Source: Theropithecus gelada
Lineage: Eukaryota; Chordata; Mammalia; Primates; Cercopithecidae
DNA: 64,000 nt
Direction of reading: 5' to 3'
NCBI RefSeq assembly: GCF_003255815.1
Contig: NC_037682.1
Location: 43,541,011 to 43,605,010, forward strand
Part shown: one piece after another, positions 33,470-45,273 of the stretch
Numbering within the stretch: position 1 is the first letter of the stretch
How the letters are laid out: each line of letters starts with the position of its first letter
Program-made: the position numbers and the translations under genes
The notes under the pieces: generated by a model
Seen by the model: the letters and a program-made list of their open reading frames with translations, nothing else
Told to the model about the DNA's origin: nothing
Database searches by the model: none

Positions 33470-35350
33470 TCTCAGCAAGCTAAGAATGTGACCAAATAGC
33501 ATAACATTAATCTCAGTTACGACTACTGATGTAATTGTTGGAACAGAGTCAAGTAGATGTTGTTATCATCAATAGCTTCACTAGGGTTTAGAGTCATATA
33601 ACCACCATCAGCAATTACACAGTCAGTATTGGTTTCCTTGCGTTGTCTGACCATGATGGAAATCATTTGACATGAAAGGAACTGCTGGAAAGCATTTAAA
33701 CCCCTCGAAAGAATACAACACATGGAGTAGGAGGTAAACACAGTAACTATAAAGAGAATAATAGCCAAGGATTGAAAAATTCCTCTGAGCAAAGATTCCT
33801 AGGAGCCAAGATTTAACCAACTGAATAATTGTGGGAGGCAATGCTTATCCGATAAAAAGATTTGTACTTGTATTTAAGATCTTTTAAACTTTAGACAACA
33901 GGATCTGATTTGTTAAAATAGAAATAACGCTTTTCACAATTAGGGCAAAAATTCCTCTCAAGCGATTAAAATATCAATACAACTACTATTTTGGAGTACT
34001 ATTGAGGCCAAATTATTTATGCCAGATTGTACTATTTTAAGATAATTCAAAGTATCATTTGAACTTTTTTCAAATGATACTTGCTGGAATATTAATAAGC
34101 ATGTTTCCAATTCAGAGACTGCCAACTGAGAAAAAAAACAATTCTTACAAAATAATGAAATCTGGAACCCCTTTGTATAATTGGATTTGGAAGATCATAA
34201 GAGGCTCATTTGTGAGGGGTCCCTTTACATATGAATGACACTAAATTAATTGACTTGCATTTAAAAAGTTGTATCTGGTCATTTTAAGTAGAACATAGCC
34301 CAAACCACAGCATTCAGATTATTTATGTAGAAAACCTTTATATACGTTGTTGCCACACACAGTGAATAATCCAGTACTATTAAAAGGATCAAAGTGGATC
34401 CTATTACCCACCAGTTGGAGGTGATATGTCATGGTTATTCTTTGTCATATCTACATCAAGATACTGCCAGGCTGAACACTGACGGTTTAGATGGGAGTAG
34501 AAACAAAAAACATTTTATGAATTTGATAAAGTAACCCATGTATGCCATAACCAACTAAGAATTATTGACTTCCTCTTCAAATATGCTTTAGATATTGATA
34601 TATCCAATAAATAAGACTATCATTTATTTTATATAGTGGAACTAAAGAAGCATTCCATTTGCCTTTAGAGTTTCCATTAAACCCATGTCTAGTTTTGAGG
34701 AGTTGTCTGATAATATGGTTGAAGGTATCATGGTCATGTTCGATTTTATATCTGTGTCATTATATACAGTAGTCCAGTCTTCATTATCTATTAAAATCAA
34801 AGTATTTCCTTACAGAAGGATTGTGTAATATTGCGTACAATAGTCCAGTTCCATTAAGGTTTTCTATGCATAAAGATAAATTACCAGTAATAAAATCAAG
34901 AGCTATAGGGTATCCCTTGTTTCTATTGCTTTTTCCCAGTGCCCAAGTCACTTGAGCATAAATATGCCTGCCCAAGCAAGGATACCAAACTTTTTATAAA
35001 TTCAGCTTCCTAATTGCTCATGCAAGTGTGTATTGGTACAGGTTCTAGTATTCATTGTGATTGTGCCCATTCAACTAGATGACTACATAGCCAGCAATTG
35101 CTTTGAGTAATGAAAGTAGCTATATTTTCAACAGTAGACTATAGAGGATATGCAGTATAAATAGTAAAATTTCCTAAAAAATAAGAGTTTGAACATTTTT
35201 TGTTAATGTAAAACAGAAAAAAGTTTTAGTCAATGGAGTGGAGTCAAATGGACTCTTGTTCCCCATATTGGTAAAGCTGTCTACTTCATAATGTCATTTG
35301 CTTCTAGGGAAGGCTTTCCTTGGCGTAGCCTTAATTTTAAGTCATCTGTA
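33470..35350 (-). pseudogene. ERV env remnant
   Basis: This is the region between the end of pol and the polypurine tract. Near its 3' end the minus-strand frame 33523-33792 carries a hydrophobic segment (IFQSLAIILFIVTVF) and a short tail, as in a retroviral transmembrane subunit. The surface subunit region (about 34000-35300) is broken by stops and frameshifts, and I can define no complete fusion peptide or disulfide motif. It gives no functional envelope. Confidence 0.6.
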
Positions 35351-35351
35351 T

Positions 35352-36400
35352 TTAACAAGTACAAAAGTCTAAGGGAATTCTCTTTATTTGAGAGACATTG
35401 ACCCAAGGCTCAAGACCCTGAGGTGTTGCTGCAGTGTGTGTGGTAAAAATAACAAAATATAGTCTCTTCCAGTGATACTCAAAGGCAATTAGGCAATTTT
35501 TCCATGGTGTTATATCCAAAAAGACCCAATCTCCAGATTCTAGATAATGAAAGGCCTGATCACCTGAAAATGGGTCACAGAAACCTTCTTTCATTTGATG
35601 ACAATATACTTTGGAATAATGCATCAAGGTCTTGCATTATTGAGTCAGATTTAACAAGGGCAGGAAGAACATGGTATTCTATTATAAATGGCATAGGTAT
35701 TTCATTAATTATTTTATAAGGGGTCAGTTTGTTGTACCATAGGAATTGATCTAATTGCCACCAAAGTCAGTGGCAAAACTTTTGGCCCGGGTAATTCAGT
35801 CAACTCTGTTAGTTTAGCTAATTTTAGTTTTAAGATATCATTTGCTCTTTCAACCTTTCCAGAAAATTAAGGCTGATGAAGGCAATGTTAGTGTCATTGG
35901 GTTTGTAAAATCTTATTTCATTTTTTGATAATCTGTCCAGTAAAGTGGCATGTCCTATTGTCAGAAATTTCTCTAGGGATGCACCACAAAGGAAACAAAT
36001 ATTTTAATAGTTTTGCTACGTTGTGACATCATTCTTTCTGCAAGGAAAACCTCAATCCCTCTTTAAAAAGGCACTCAATCACAAGAATATATTGATATCC
36101 AATTGAAGGTGGCAATTGAATGAAATCCATCTGCAGATGTTCAAATTGTACAACACATAGTAAAAATATGCCGCTGGAAACCTTCAGGGTTTTTTTTAGT
36201 ATTATGAGTTTAACCAGTCAGGCATTGGTTATAAACCATTTTAATTGCTTTAGAACAATCACCCCATAAGTTCTTTTTTTGTCATTTGAACCATTTTGTC
36301 TACTTCATGATGGGTTATGGAGTAAAGAACCTTTAACAGTAGCAATTTTAAGAATGCAGGAAACATGAAATGGTTGTCTAGGGCTTCAGTGAGTCCTCAT
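35352..36400 (-). pseudogene. ERV pol remnant: integrase
   Basis: The frame 35352-35627 holds the C-terminal part of pol, with a GDWVF motif and a closing WVNVSQIKRI segment typical of class I elements. Upstream, around 36110-36160, the minus strand shows a HLQMDFIQLPP stretch that marks the integrase core's first catalytic region. Stops and frameshifts separate these pieces. Integrase would join viral DNA to host DNA; no intact D,D-35-E core remains. Confidence 0.72.
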
Positions 36401-37190
36401 TTAGCATTTACATTTGCATCATTTTATATGCTATTTTTGTTGTTCCAATTCAGGTGCACATCATTTTTTATTGAACAAATTATAAGTAATTGATTTGGAT
36501 AAATTTTATGAAGTTCATGAAAACTGCATATTTTAACAATTTTAGTGCTCTCTGACCTGACATGAAAGTCTACTAATGCATTTCTTTCATATTCAGGTTG
36601 TCTTACAAGTATGAGCTTCAATGTCAATAATAGCAACCTATGAATGTAGCAGAATAGCTGAAAGAAGTTCATCCTATTGAACCCCATTTTTGGTGGGGTT
36701 CCACTGGAAGAGAGAATTTCTCTTTGTTTCTGTAATATTCCAAAATCACAGACAACTCCAAAGGTATATGTAACAGCTGCATAAATATTAATCCATTTAT
36801 CTACAACAAGCCTAGTAAGAGCATATAATTCTGCAAATTGTGCTAAATAAAATTGTGAGAGTGTTTCCTTTTCTATTAGTTCATATTAATTAGTTACAGC
36901 ATATCCTTCTTTGTATTTCCCTTCTATAATTTTTGCATAAGATCCATCAACATATAGTATTAATTCAGGATTACCTAGTAGAGTTTCCTGTAAGTCAATG
37001 TGAAAAGTCAATAGTTATGATGTCACACTTAGAGTCTTCTCCATCTTCAATCGAAGGCAGCACAGTGGTAGGGTTAAACAGAATATAATATTTGAGATGG
37101 AGATTAGAGGATGAAAAGAGATAGATTTCATATATTGTTGTGCTACTTGTGCAAAAATGTTAGATGTAATTTCAATTTAATAAGTTTTTG
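36401..37190 (-). pseudogene. ERV pol remnant: RNase H and connection
   Basis: The minus strand near 36809-36845 encodes an AELYALTRLV stretch, the helix carrying a catalytic glutamate in retroviral RNase H. The surrounding frame at 36424-36687 continues downstream but is mutated. Confidence 0.6.
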
Positions 37191-38130
37191 ACTGCATGTG
37201 GAACTTGTAAGTAAAGCTCATTCTCTAATAGTAAGTGACATTAGGTTTCTAACAATCTAGTTGCTGTGGCCACTGGTTTTAGACAAATTGGATATGCTTT
37301 GGCTACTGCATCTATCTGTAGGACATAATAACCAATGGGTCAATGTCATTGTTCCTGAGTAAGGACTTCCAAGGCTTGATGAGCACATTTGTGAACAAAC
37401 AAGGAAAAATTTATTTATTATTTGGGAGCCCTAATGTTAGAGGTTGTTGCAAAGCTCAAAACCTTTTAATTATCTTTGAGTTTTCAGACTAAGGAACCCT
37501 TCAATTGTCTCCACTTTTTCAGGTGAGAGGGAAATTCACTCTGTAGTCAGACTGTGTCTTCAGTAGTGGACCTTTTATGAAGAGAACTGAAGTTTTTCCA
37601 TAAAGATCATACGACCCTTGTAAGCTAACTGCTGTAAAAGATAAACTGAATCTTGATAGAAGAAGATAACAGTAGGTCATGAGCATATTGAATTAGAGTG
37701 GAATTTCTAGAAAATTTTACAATTGACAGGTCTTAGTGTAATGCCTGAAAGAAATAAGATGGGGTTTTGGTGAACCTCTACAGTCCAGGTACATTGCTGA
37801 CTCTGCCAGGTAAAGGCTAACAAGTATTGGCTCTCTCTATCAACTGGAATACTGAAGAAGAGCAGAGTTGTATCACCGTGAACCACTTAGGATGCGTAGG
37901 CACATTAGATAACAAAGTGTTAGGATTTGTAACCACAGAAAATATCAATACTCTAATTTTATTTATTGTATATATGTCTTGAACAGATCTCAAACCCCAT
38001 CCATTCAATTTTTTAACTGGTAAAATTGAAGTGTTACAGGGAATAACAAAAGGAATTGTAAGTCCTTATTTTATTAAATCTTCTACAATTGGTGAAAGTC
38101 CTTAAATTGCCTCTGACTTTAGTAGGTATT
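37191..38130 (-). pseudogene. ERV pol remnant: reverse transcriptase
   Basis: The frame 37817-38008 contains a degenerate GLRSVQDIYTINK segment of the RT fingers. The active-site YVDD box, at 37670-37687, reads YAHDLL, so the first catalytic aspartate of the pair is lost. Flanking SPSYFFQALHQDL-like codons are out of frame. The enzyme is dead. Gamma-type spacing supports class I. Confidence 0.78.
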
Positions 38131-38505
38131 GGGGCAATTTAGGCAATATCTTAGAATAGTCTATTTGGATTTTCATATGTTTAGCACTTTTAATTTTTTC
38201 TGTGTTGGCTGAAGAAGAAGCCCACACATGTTTGGTACTTCAGAGAGATCTGGTTTTCTGTAAGTTTTGGTTTCAACATTATAAACTCCTGTTTGTAGGG
38301 AACAGAACAATTCAGGTTCAGGAGGGCCAGGAAACTCTAGGAATAATTATGCTTCTGAAGAGAATGTTATGCATCCTCTCAATTGGGAAAGCATAGCTCA
38401 TCCCAGTAAATTTACTGGAATGGTATTACATAGCAGGAAGGCATACCTTTCTGAGAACGGTCTAAGAGTCATTTGGACTAATTTAGACACAGGGATTCTC
38501 TGAAC

Positions 38506-38856
38506 TTAATTTGAAAGCGCTACCACAAATATTTTATTTGAGATTTGTTGATTTAGTAGGGTGGGGTTTAAAGTGGATAAGGTGGCTCTGGCATCCGCCA
38601 ACACTATACATAGTTCCCTGTTCATTGAGATCTTAGATTCCCTATGTTTATTTAAGGATATTATGAGAATATGAGAATAACTTACTGGAAAATCTCTTGT
38701 AGCCCCATCATTGTTGATTATTGCTTCAAGAGTCAAACTCTCGGGAATTTCATCTAATGCAGAAACAATCTTTTCATTCTTTGATTTCAGCATTTGATTC
38801 TTTTCTTGTTCTAAAGTGCTTTCAAAATATTCAGCTATGGGGACTACTTCAGCCAT
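38506..38856 (-). pseudogene. ERV protease remnant
   Basis: A 116-codon minus-strand frame. The aspartic protease motif, normally DTGA, reads DARA at residues 88-91 (38584-38595), followed by TLSTLNP as in class I elements. The N-terminal half is probably the gag-pro junction. The threonine and glycine of the active-site loop are lost, so it could not work. Confidence 0.76.
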
Positions 38857-39451
38857 ATCAGTGACTTCCCATTCAATCTTATGGCTTGTTTTGTTGTATT
38901 TTTATCAGGTCATGCAGCTCTGGTCAAAGCCAATTAACGAATAGGGCAGTAAGAACCATTTATTCTGGTTCCAGCAGGAAATACATGCGGCTATATTTTG
39001 AGACCAGAGTGTTTAACTAAGATTTCCAGTTTAGTCCTGAAATCAGAAAGAAATTTATCTCTTTTTGCTATTTATATGATTTAATAATGTACCAGTCAAT
39101 CTTTTCTGGGAAGACAATGGGAATATCTTCTATAAGTTTTTCAGGCATCTTATGAGCTCTTTCTGGAAGTGTCTCTTGAAAGGTCATCAACACTTTCCTG
39201 AAGCTTATCCCATCTCCCTGTAGTTACCTATTTATTTTCTTCCCCAGGTTATAATATCATGTGCATAAACTCATTCAAATCAGGGATCACCAGGTCATAG
39301 GCCCCTATGAAGATTATAAATTTCTCAGTAATTCTTTAACGGATTTTCTCTAATATTTGAAAAATCTTTTGTTATAGCTGAGTTTAGTTTTTGACCAAAG
39401 AGTAAAAGTAGTTACAAGAGCCAGATATGGCTGTTCTGAAGATCTAGTTTT

Positions 39452-39752
39452 TTTTTTTTTTTTTTTTTTTGAGACGGAGTCTCGCTCTGCCGCCCAGGCT
39501 GGAGTGCAGTGGCCGGATCTCAGCTCACTGCAAGCTCCGCCTCCCGGGTTCACGCCATTCTCCTGCCTCAGCCTCCCAAGTAGCTGGGACTACAGGCGCC
39601 CGCCACTGCGCCCGGCTAGTTTTTTGTATTTTTTAGTAGAGGCGGGGTTTCACCGTGTTAGCCAGGATGGTCTCGATCTCCTGACCCTGTGATCCGCCCG
39701 TCTCGGCCTCCCAAAGTGCTGGGATTACAGGCTTGAGCCACCGCGCCCGGCC
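39452..39752 (-). mobile_element. AluYR-type (Old World monkey) Alu, antisense
   Basis: A near-consensus, full-length Alu with a 20-base T run and a perfect 16 bp target duplication, CTGAAGATCTAGTTTT, at 39436-39451 and 39753-39768. On the element strand it has GGCTCAAGCCTGTAATCCC, GAGACGGGCGGATCAC, AAAAAATACAAAAAACTAGC and TGAGATCCGGCCACTGCAC. I know these as the combination marking AluYR lineages in cercopithecids. Intact CpG sites show it is the youngest insertion in the window. Confidence 0.92.
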
Positions 39753-40173
39753 CTGAAGATCTAGTTTTATGAGACATTAAGCTAACTGTCCTTTTCTCGT
39801 TATTCTCAGGGTAGAAAGGTAGTTGAGCAAAAGAGTTAGTAAGTTCAGGGCAAGAAGATAGTTGAATAAATGGGTTAAAGGTTCAAAATCACCTTTAGAG
39901 AAGGTAGAGGAGGATAAAGGGAGAAAAATTGTCATAGTTACATCAATTACCATATAATTTTATTTATTTTCACCCTCAATTTGTTGTTTAAGCTTTAGAT
40001 GTCTTATTTGTCTTTAGTAAAGGGTCCTTTAGAGATTCAATTTTATAATCAGTAAGTCTTTTAGAAGACTATATCCATCACAAAATGCATCCCATTGATA
40101 CTGGGGTGTTCAAGATCGCTTCCTTGCCAATGGATTCAATAAATGAATACTTTTATCTCAAATAACACTTCTG

Positions 40174-40243
40174 CACTGCAACTCTAAATCATCTCTGGCA
40201 AGATAGTCCACTGCAACTCTAAATCGTCTCTGGCAAGGTAGGT
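40174..40243 (+). repeat. 35 bp tandem duplication
   Basis: The unit CACTGCAACTCTAAATC plus 18 further bases occurs at 40174-40208 and 40209-40243 with a few transitions, in the decayed ERV gag leader. Confidence 0.9.
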
Positions 40244-40618
40244 ACAACCATGTCTCTAGAAAGGCACAGGTTTTGAGTCCATAATATTTGAAAATAAAAT
40301 TAGCTGGTATTCCAGATAGAGAAGTCCCTGACTCCTTTATGCTTATAAACCCATCACACTCACTCCTTCTAAGTTTTTACCTACCCAATGCCTCCAACTG
40401 GAACCAGTTTAGTTCCTGTTGAATACCCAGTTCAATCTCCACACCAAATTGGAATAAATTTACTCAAACTCAGAATGTAAAATGTGCAGCACAGAATAAG
40501 AAAGACACTTATTCAGGAACTCCAGTTGCAGCAAGAAAGCGGTGGGCACAATTAGCTCCATGTGAACCTTTCACCTGGCTCCATGATACTACCAGGGGTC
40601 ACTGGGGATTGCCTTCAT

Positions 40619-40636
40619 ATCTCACTTCTGCTACCA
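40619..40636 (-). other. Probable primer binding site of the provirus
   Basis: The minus strand reads TGGTAGCAGAAGTGAGAT three bases after the LTR end. It starts with TGG as a tRNA CCA end requires and is closest, from memory, to a leucine tRNA 3' end with a few changes. Confidence 0.6.
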
Positions 40637-40639
40637 AAC

Positions 40640-41036
40640 TGTAAAAGAAAACTCTTAGGTATAATATAATTTTAAAGGTTTATTTAAGAAGCAATTCTTG
40701 AATCAGGAAACACCAAACTGAAAGTGGTTTAGTGTTCCAATGACAAGGTGTCATAGACAAGTATTTATAGGGTGAATCATTGGTTGTAGTTACAAAATTG
40801 CTCTTTTTGGGTTTCCCTTATTGAAAAGTCTCTAGGCACATAACCACATGTTAGCTGGCTGCTCATCATTAGCTGGATTTTGTTTTTGTCTAACATAAGC
40901 ATTTACCAGAAATGCCCCAAGTGAAGTTTCACTTATGCTTGCAGTTTAAGCAAGGTTCAGGCTATTTTTAAGATCTATTTGGTTTTGTTTGCCAGGAATT
41001 TTTCGGGCTTGGTTTTCATTTTAATTTAATTTAACA
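40640..41036 (-). repeat. 5' LTR of the class I provirus
   Basis: A 397 bp uninterrupted LTR, bounded by the primer binding site on the left and L1M sequence on the right. It matches the 3' LTR along its length; its U3 end near 40985-41036 is the most diverged part. Confidence 0.85.
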
Positions 41037-41725
41037 GTTTCTAGTTTTATTCTATTGTGATCAGTGTGTGCTGTTATATTTCTACTTTATAGAACTTACT
41101 ACTTTTCTTAAATTCCCCACATATGATTATATTTTGTGACAGTTCCAATATTCTTAAGATGAATACTTGCTGTTATCAGGATGTACACTTCAATATGTCG
41201 TCATAAGATTGTCCTTATTGATTATGTTGATCAGGTCCTCTGTATTCTTACCTGCTTTTTTGGCCACTGATCTGTCTGGTACAGAAAGTGGAATTTAAAA
41301 TTGTTCTCATATTACTGTATTTTTATCTATGTATTCATGGATTTCCTGTATTTTTTTCTTTATGAAGATAGTTACTATCATTTTGTGTACATATTCATAG
41401 CTGTTATATAATTATCCTAAATTATTGGCTTTAGCATTCGTAAAAGTGTACTTTGTTGAATTTGATACTTCTTAATGCAAATTACACTTTGAAATCAGCA
41501 AAACAATGTCTATTTTATTGTTTCTATTTGCTTAGTATAGATATTTTGAATGATTTTATTTGTTAGCCTTTTCGTATTATTCTTTAGACATGTCTCTGGT
41601 ATACAGATTATATTTGGGTATTTCTTTGCTAGATAAATTTGAAAATAATTTTCTTTATAATAGATGACTTCAGCCTATTCATATTTATTGATATAACTGA
41701 TATATAGCATTATTTTAAAATTTTC
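41037..41725 (-). mobile_element. L1M ORF2 remnant, antisense, right part
   Basis: Continues the L1M seen at 31232-32309: TTCTATTGTGATCAGTGTGTG, then ATCAGGTCCTCTGTATTCTT and a GTGGAATTTAAAATTGTTCTC block, antisense to the ORF2 endonuclease region in the expected order. Confidence 0.82.
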
Positions 41726-41876
41726 AAGTTAAAAAATACCTTAGTGATCATATAGCTAAAAGACCTACTAGAAGTTTTAATATGTTACATTAAAATAAGT
41801 GCAGAAACTGAATCACACTCTCTTTTGGACTCCCAAAATTCTAAATAAGGATGATAGAACCCCTTATGTTTTGGTA

Positions 41877-41880
<4 letters not shown>

Positions 41881-41910
<30 letters not shown>

Positions 41911-41993
41911 TGTGTGTGTTTCTATGTGTGTGTGTGTGTGATATTTTCATATGCATCTTTTGAGCTACTCTACACACACACACACACACACAT
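41881..41993. repeat. Paired (TG)n and (CA)n microsatellites
   Basis: (TG)n with a few interruptions at 41881-41940, a 30 bp spacer, then (CA)n at 41971-41993. The two tracts are mutually complementary in inverted orientation. Confidence 0.95.
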
Positions 41994-41999
41994 ACACCC

Positions 42000-42160
42000 C
42001 CCTCAATAATATGAGCTACTTGGCTTTATGTGCAACCTCCACCTCATTATTCCTCATTCTGCTGCCACATGCATACAAACATCACTAGAATGCCAGGCAC
42101 ATGGTAGGTAGTCAGCAAATATTTGCTGTATTAATTAATAAATACATAAATAACCCAGAG
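42000..42160 (+). mobile_element. L2 LINE 3' end, probable
   Basis: GAATGCCAGGCACATGGTAG followed by CAGCAAATATTTGCTGTATTA and an AATAAATACATAAATA tail fits an L2 or MIR 3' terminus; upstream blocks are weak. Confidence 0.55.
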
Positions 42161-43318
42161 GAAGGACCCTGTTAAAAGTTAATTATATTTGTTAAATTAT
42201 GTGAATTCATCCCTCCAATTGCCTGTGGAGTAAAGTTATAGATAAATACAATGTGTTTATCTTTCTGGTTTGGTGGAAGATAGTCTAATGGTTTTAATGC
42301 ATCCTGTTTTCATGTAACATTTTCTGTCTCTAATGGTTTCTAAGGTCAAACACCATGTAACTGTCTGGCTATGAACAGTCCAGCTTATTAAACTGCACTT
42401 TCTGTGTTTTTAACTTTATCCCAAAATCATATCACATTTGAAAAACTACTTAAACCATTGCCCGAGATCTTCAATATATACATTTCTACCATACTTGGAA
42501 TACGATTCAGATTCCAGGCACAACCCCACTGTATTGACTAACATAATTGCTCTTTTTAGGGAACCAAGGGAATTTGAAATAATGTTGATTTATTAGCACC
42601 TTAGGAAAGCATTGGTATCACAGGCTTATTAGTGCTTTCTCCCAGTTTCTAGGGTTCTGATTTAGTTTCCAGAAAGAATACGGAGGTTTTAACTTTGAAT
42701 TTGGATCATTAATTTCACTGAGTCATTTGGACAGCAGGGTAGTTAAAGCTTCCTCAGCAATTTGAATGAAAGAAGACTTTGAAAATGCCTCAGTCAAATG
42801 CTTCTTATTCTAAACTGAAAGCTTTCATTAGAAATAAACTACACTGTCCATGGAAAATTTATGAGTATATGATTGAATCATTAATGACAGATATGATGAT
42901 AATATGTGCAGCTTTCCAAAATGCGTAAGTGAAAAGCATTATTTTTATTTTCAACGTGTCATGCATGATATTATCAATTTAATTAAAATAAAAAAAATGC
43001 TTGTGAAGGAATTGCTATACTATTCAAGTTGGGTGTTCCTGTGAATACTTAGAGGAATTAAAAGTTATAAAAAATAAAGCAGTGACTGAAAAATATTTGG
43101 GTTATCATTTTTAAAAATAATTAAAATAAAATAATTTTACTATTAAAAGTCAATATTATTTCATTGTTTAAAATATTACAAAGTAAATATTGGCAGAAAA
43201 AGAGGGAAACATCTCAGCTGTTTAAGATTTTAGTATTAAAAACTTGTAGAACCTTTTAATGAATATATATGTAGGGGCCTTCATAGTTTGTTTTAAATTA
43301 GAGTACCCACATCCATAT
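42161..43318. other. Long stretch without recognised gene or repeat
   Basis: AT-rich sequence; nothing recognised. Confidence 0.5.
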
Positions 43319-43527
43319 TCTTTCCTTTCTGCCTTAGTCTTCTACTTTTGTTTTCTTAGTTAGTTTAGCTTCCAGTTCATCAATTTCATTGATATAGTCA
43401 AAGAACTGATGTTCAGTTTTGTCAATTTTCTCTTTTGTTTTACTATTCCGTATTTCACTAATTTCTCCTTTAATCCTTATTATTTCTTTCCACCTGCTTG
43501 CTCTAGCATTAATGTGCTCTTTTTTTA
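43319..43527 (-). repeat. Displaced copy of an L1M ORF2 segment
   Basis: Nearly identical to 45068-45273, in the same orientation, including the unusual ATCAATTTCATTGATATAGT stretch not expected in generic L1. The 45 kb copy sits in the correct L1 order, so this one is a local duplicate. It ends in a T-rich run. Confidence 0.88.
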
Positions 43528-43867
43528 TTTTTTTATTTTTATTTTTTCGTAGACATTTTTCTTGTTTTGACTGCCCAGTGTCAGCACATTTTCTTGTATA
43601 TTTGAGGGATTCCTTACGTTGTAAATACTAATTAAAGGTTGATCTTGCCTGTGATTATTTGGCTGGAGACACTCTCCTCACTTTTCCAGATTTTTGACCA
43701 ACATGTTTAGAAGGGAGTTCTTAAGCTTGGCTAATCATCATAGTTCATCCTAGAGTTACTGAAATAAGAGGAAATTCTTTCTTGCAATAATAAAAAAGGC
43801 AGCAGGTCCTTCTCTTTTCTACTGATTAAAATGGTGGCAATTCAGGCTGCAGTGTTTTAAAATGAGG
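43528..43867. other. Unannotated stretch
   Basis: T-rich start, then unrecognised sequence up to the main antisense L1M. Confidence 0.4.
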
Positions 43868-45067
43868 ATGTGTAAGTCCCTCAACCTTATTTTCCTTTCT
43901 CAAGATTGTTTTGGCTGTTCTTAATCCCTTCCATTTTCACATAAATTTTAGTATTAGCTTGTCAAATTATTCAAAAAACATTCAGCTGAAATTTTGATAA
44001 TGTTAGTTTTAAATCTGTAGATTAACCTGGGGAGTATTGTTATCTTAATAATAACTGTCTTCTGATGCGGAAACAAGGTTTGTTCAACTGATCTAGTTTT
44101 TCCTTCATTTCTTTCAAGAATGTTTTATAGTTCACAGCATATAATTTTTTCACTGGCTTTGTTAAATATATTTTTAAGTGTTGTATTATTTTTAATACTA
44201 TTATACACTGAATTGTTGCAGATTGTTCACTGCAAATATATATATATATACATAATTGATTTTTGTATGTCATTATTTTGTTCTGCAACCTTGTTAAACT
44301 CATTTATTCTATTTTTTACTAGTTTCCTTTGAAATTTCTAAATATAAGATCATGTCATCTGAAAATAGATGGTTTTATTTCTTTCTTGGTAAGATGACTA
44401 CCTTTTATTTCCTTTTCTTGCTTAATTATTTTGCCTAGAACTTCCATTACAATAGTAAAAAGAAATAGCAAGAGTCAATATCCTCGTATTTTTTATGATC
44501 ACTCAGTCATTCCCCATTACATATGATCTTAGTCCTAGATTTTTGTAGATGCCTTTTATGAGGCTGAGGAAGTTTCCTTCAATTCCTAGATCACTAAATA
44601 TTTTTTATTAAAAATGTGTTGGATTTTGTCAAATGTTTTTCTGTATTTATTGAGATACTCATGTAGTTTTATCTTTTGATACAGTGTATTACATTGATTT
44701 TCAGATGTTAAAACAAACTTGTGTTCTTTTGGTAAATCCCACTTGATCTTGGTACATCATTCAATTTACGTGTTCCCTGGATTTGTTTTGCGATTTTTCT
44801 TATGATATCTTTATCTGGTTTATGGTAATACTGGCCTTATACAACAAGCCTATGCTTTTTTTTTCTGGGAGATGTTTAAAGTACCAATTTAATCTCTTGA
44901 TTTATTAGTTAGGTCTATTCACATTTTCCATTTCTTCTTAAATAAGTTATGGTTGTTTTGTCTTCTTAGGAACTTGTTCATTTCTTCTAAGTTATCTAGT
45001 TTGTGGGTATAATGGTTTGTCACATTCCCTCACAATCCCTTTTACTTATGAAAAGTCAGTAGTGCCC

Positions 45068-45273
45068 TCTTTCCTTTCTGCCTTAGTCTTCTACCTTTAT
45101 TTTCTTAGTTTAGCTTACATTTCATCAATTTCATTGATATAGTCAAAGAACTGATGTTCAGTTTTTATCAATTTTCTCTTTTGTTTTACTATTCCATATT
45201 TCACTAATTTCTTCTTTAATCCTTATTATTTCTTTCCACTTGCTTGCTCTAGCATTAATGTGCTCTTTTTTTT
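45068..45273 (-). repeat. In-place partner of the 43.3 kb duplicate
   Basis: This is the segment of the long L1M from which 43319-43527 appears to derive. It ends next to a T-rich tract at 45266-45305. Confidence 0.85.

Larger units (their letters stand above)
38870..40600 (-). pseudogene. ERV leader and gag remnant
   Basis: Between the protease and primer binding site lie decayed gag sequences: capsid-like pieces around 39060-39300 on the minus strand, and matrix and leader sequence beyond the inserted Alu. No frame longer than about 60 codons survives, and no zinc knuckle is clear. A 35 bp tandem duplication lies at 40174-40243. Confidence 0.55.
32310..41036 (-). mobile_element. Decayed class I endogenous retrovirus, LTR to LTR
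   Basis: An antisense provirus with homologous LTRs at 32310-33448 (3') and 40640-41036 (5'), a polypurine tract next to the 3' LTR and a primer binding site next to the 5' LTR. Between them lie gag, pro, pol and env remnants in the normal order. The likely 4 bp target duplication is GTTC (32306-32309) versus GTTT (41037-41040). It sits in an antisense L1M that resumes after it. Many stops and frameshifts in all genes mean it is long dead. Later insertions are a MaLR LTR, an Alu that then rearranged, and an AluYR. pol resembles gamma-type (class I) elements; family not determined. Confidence 0.88.
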
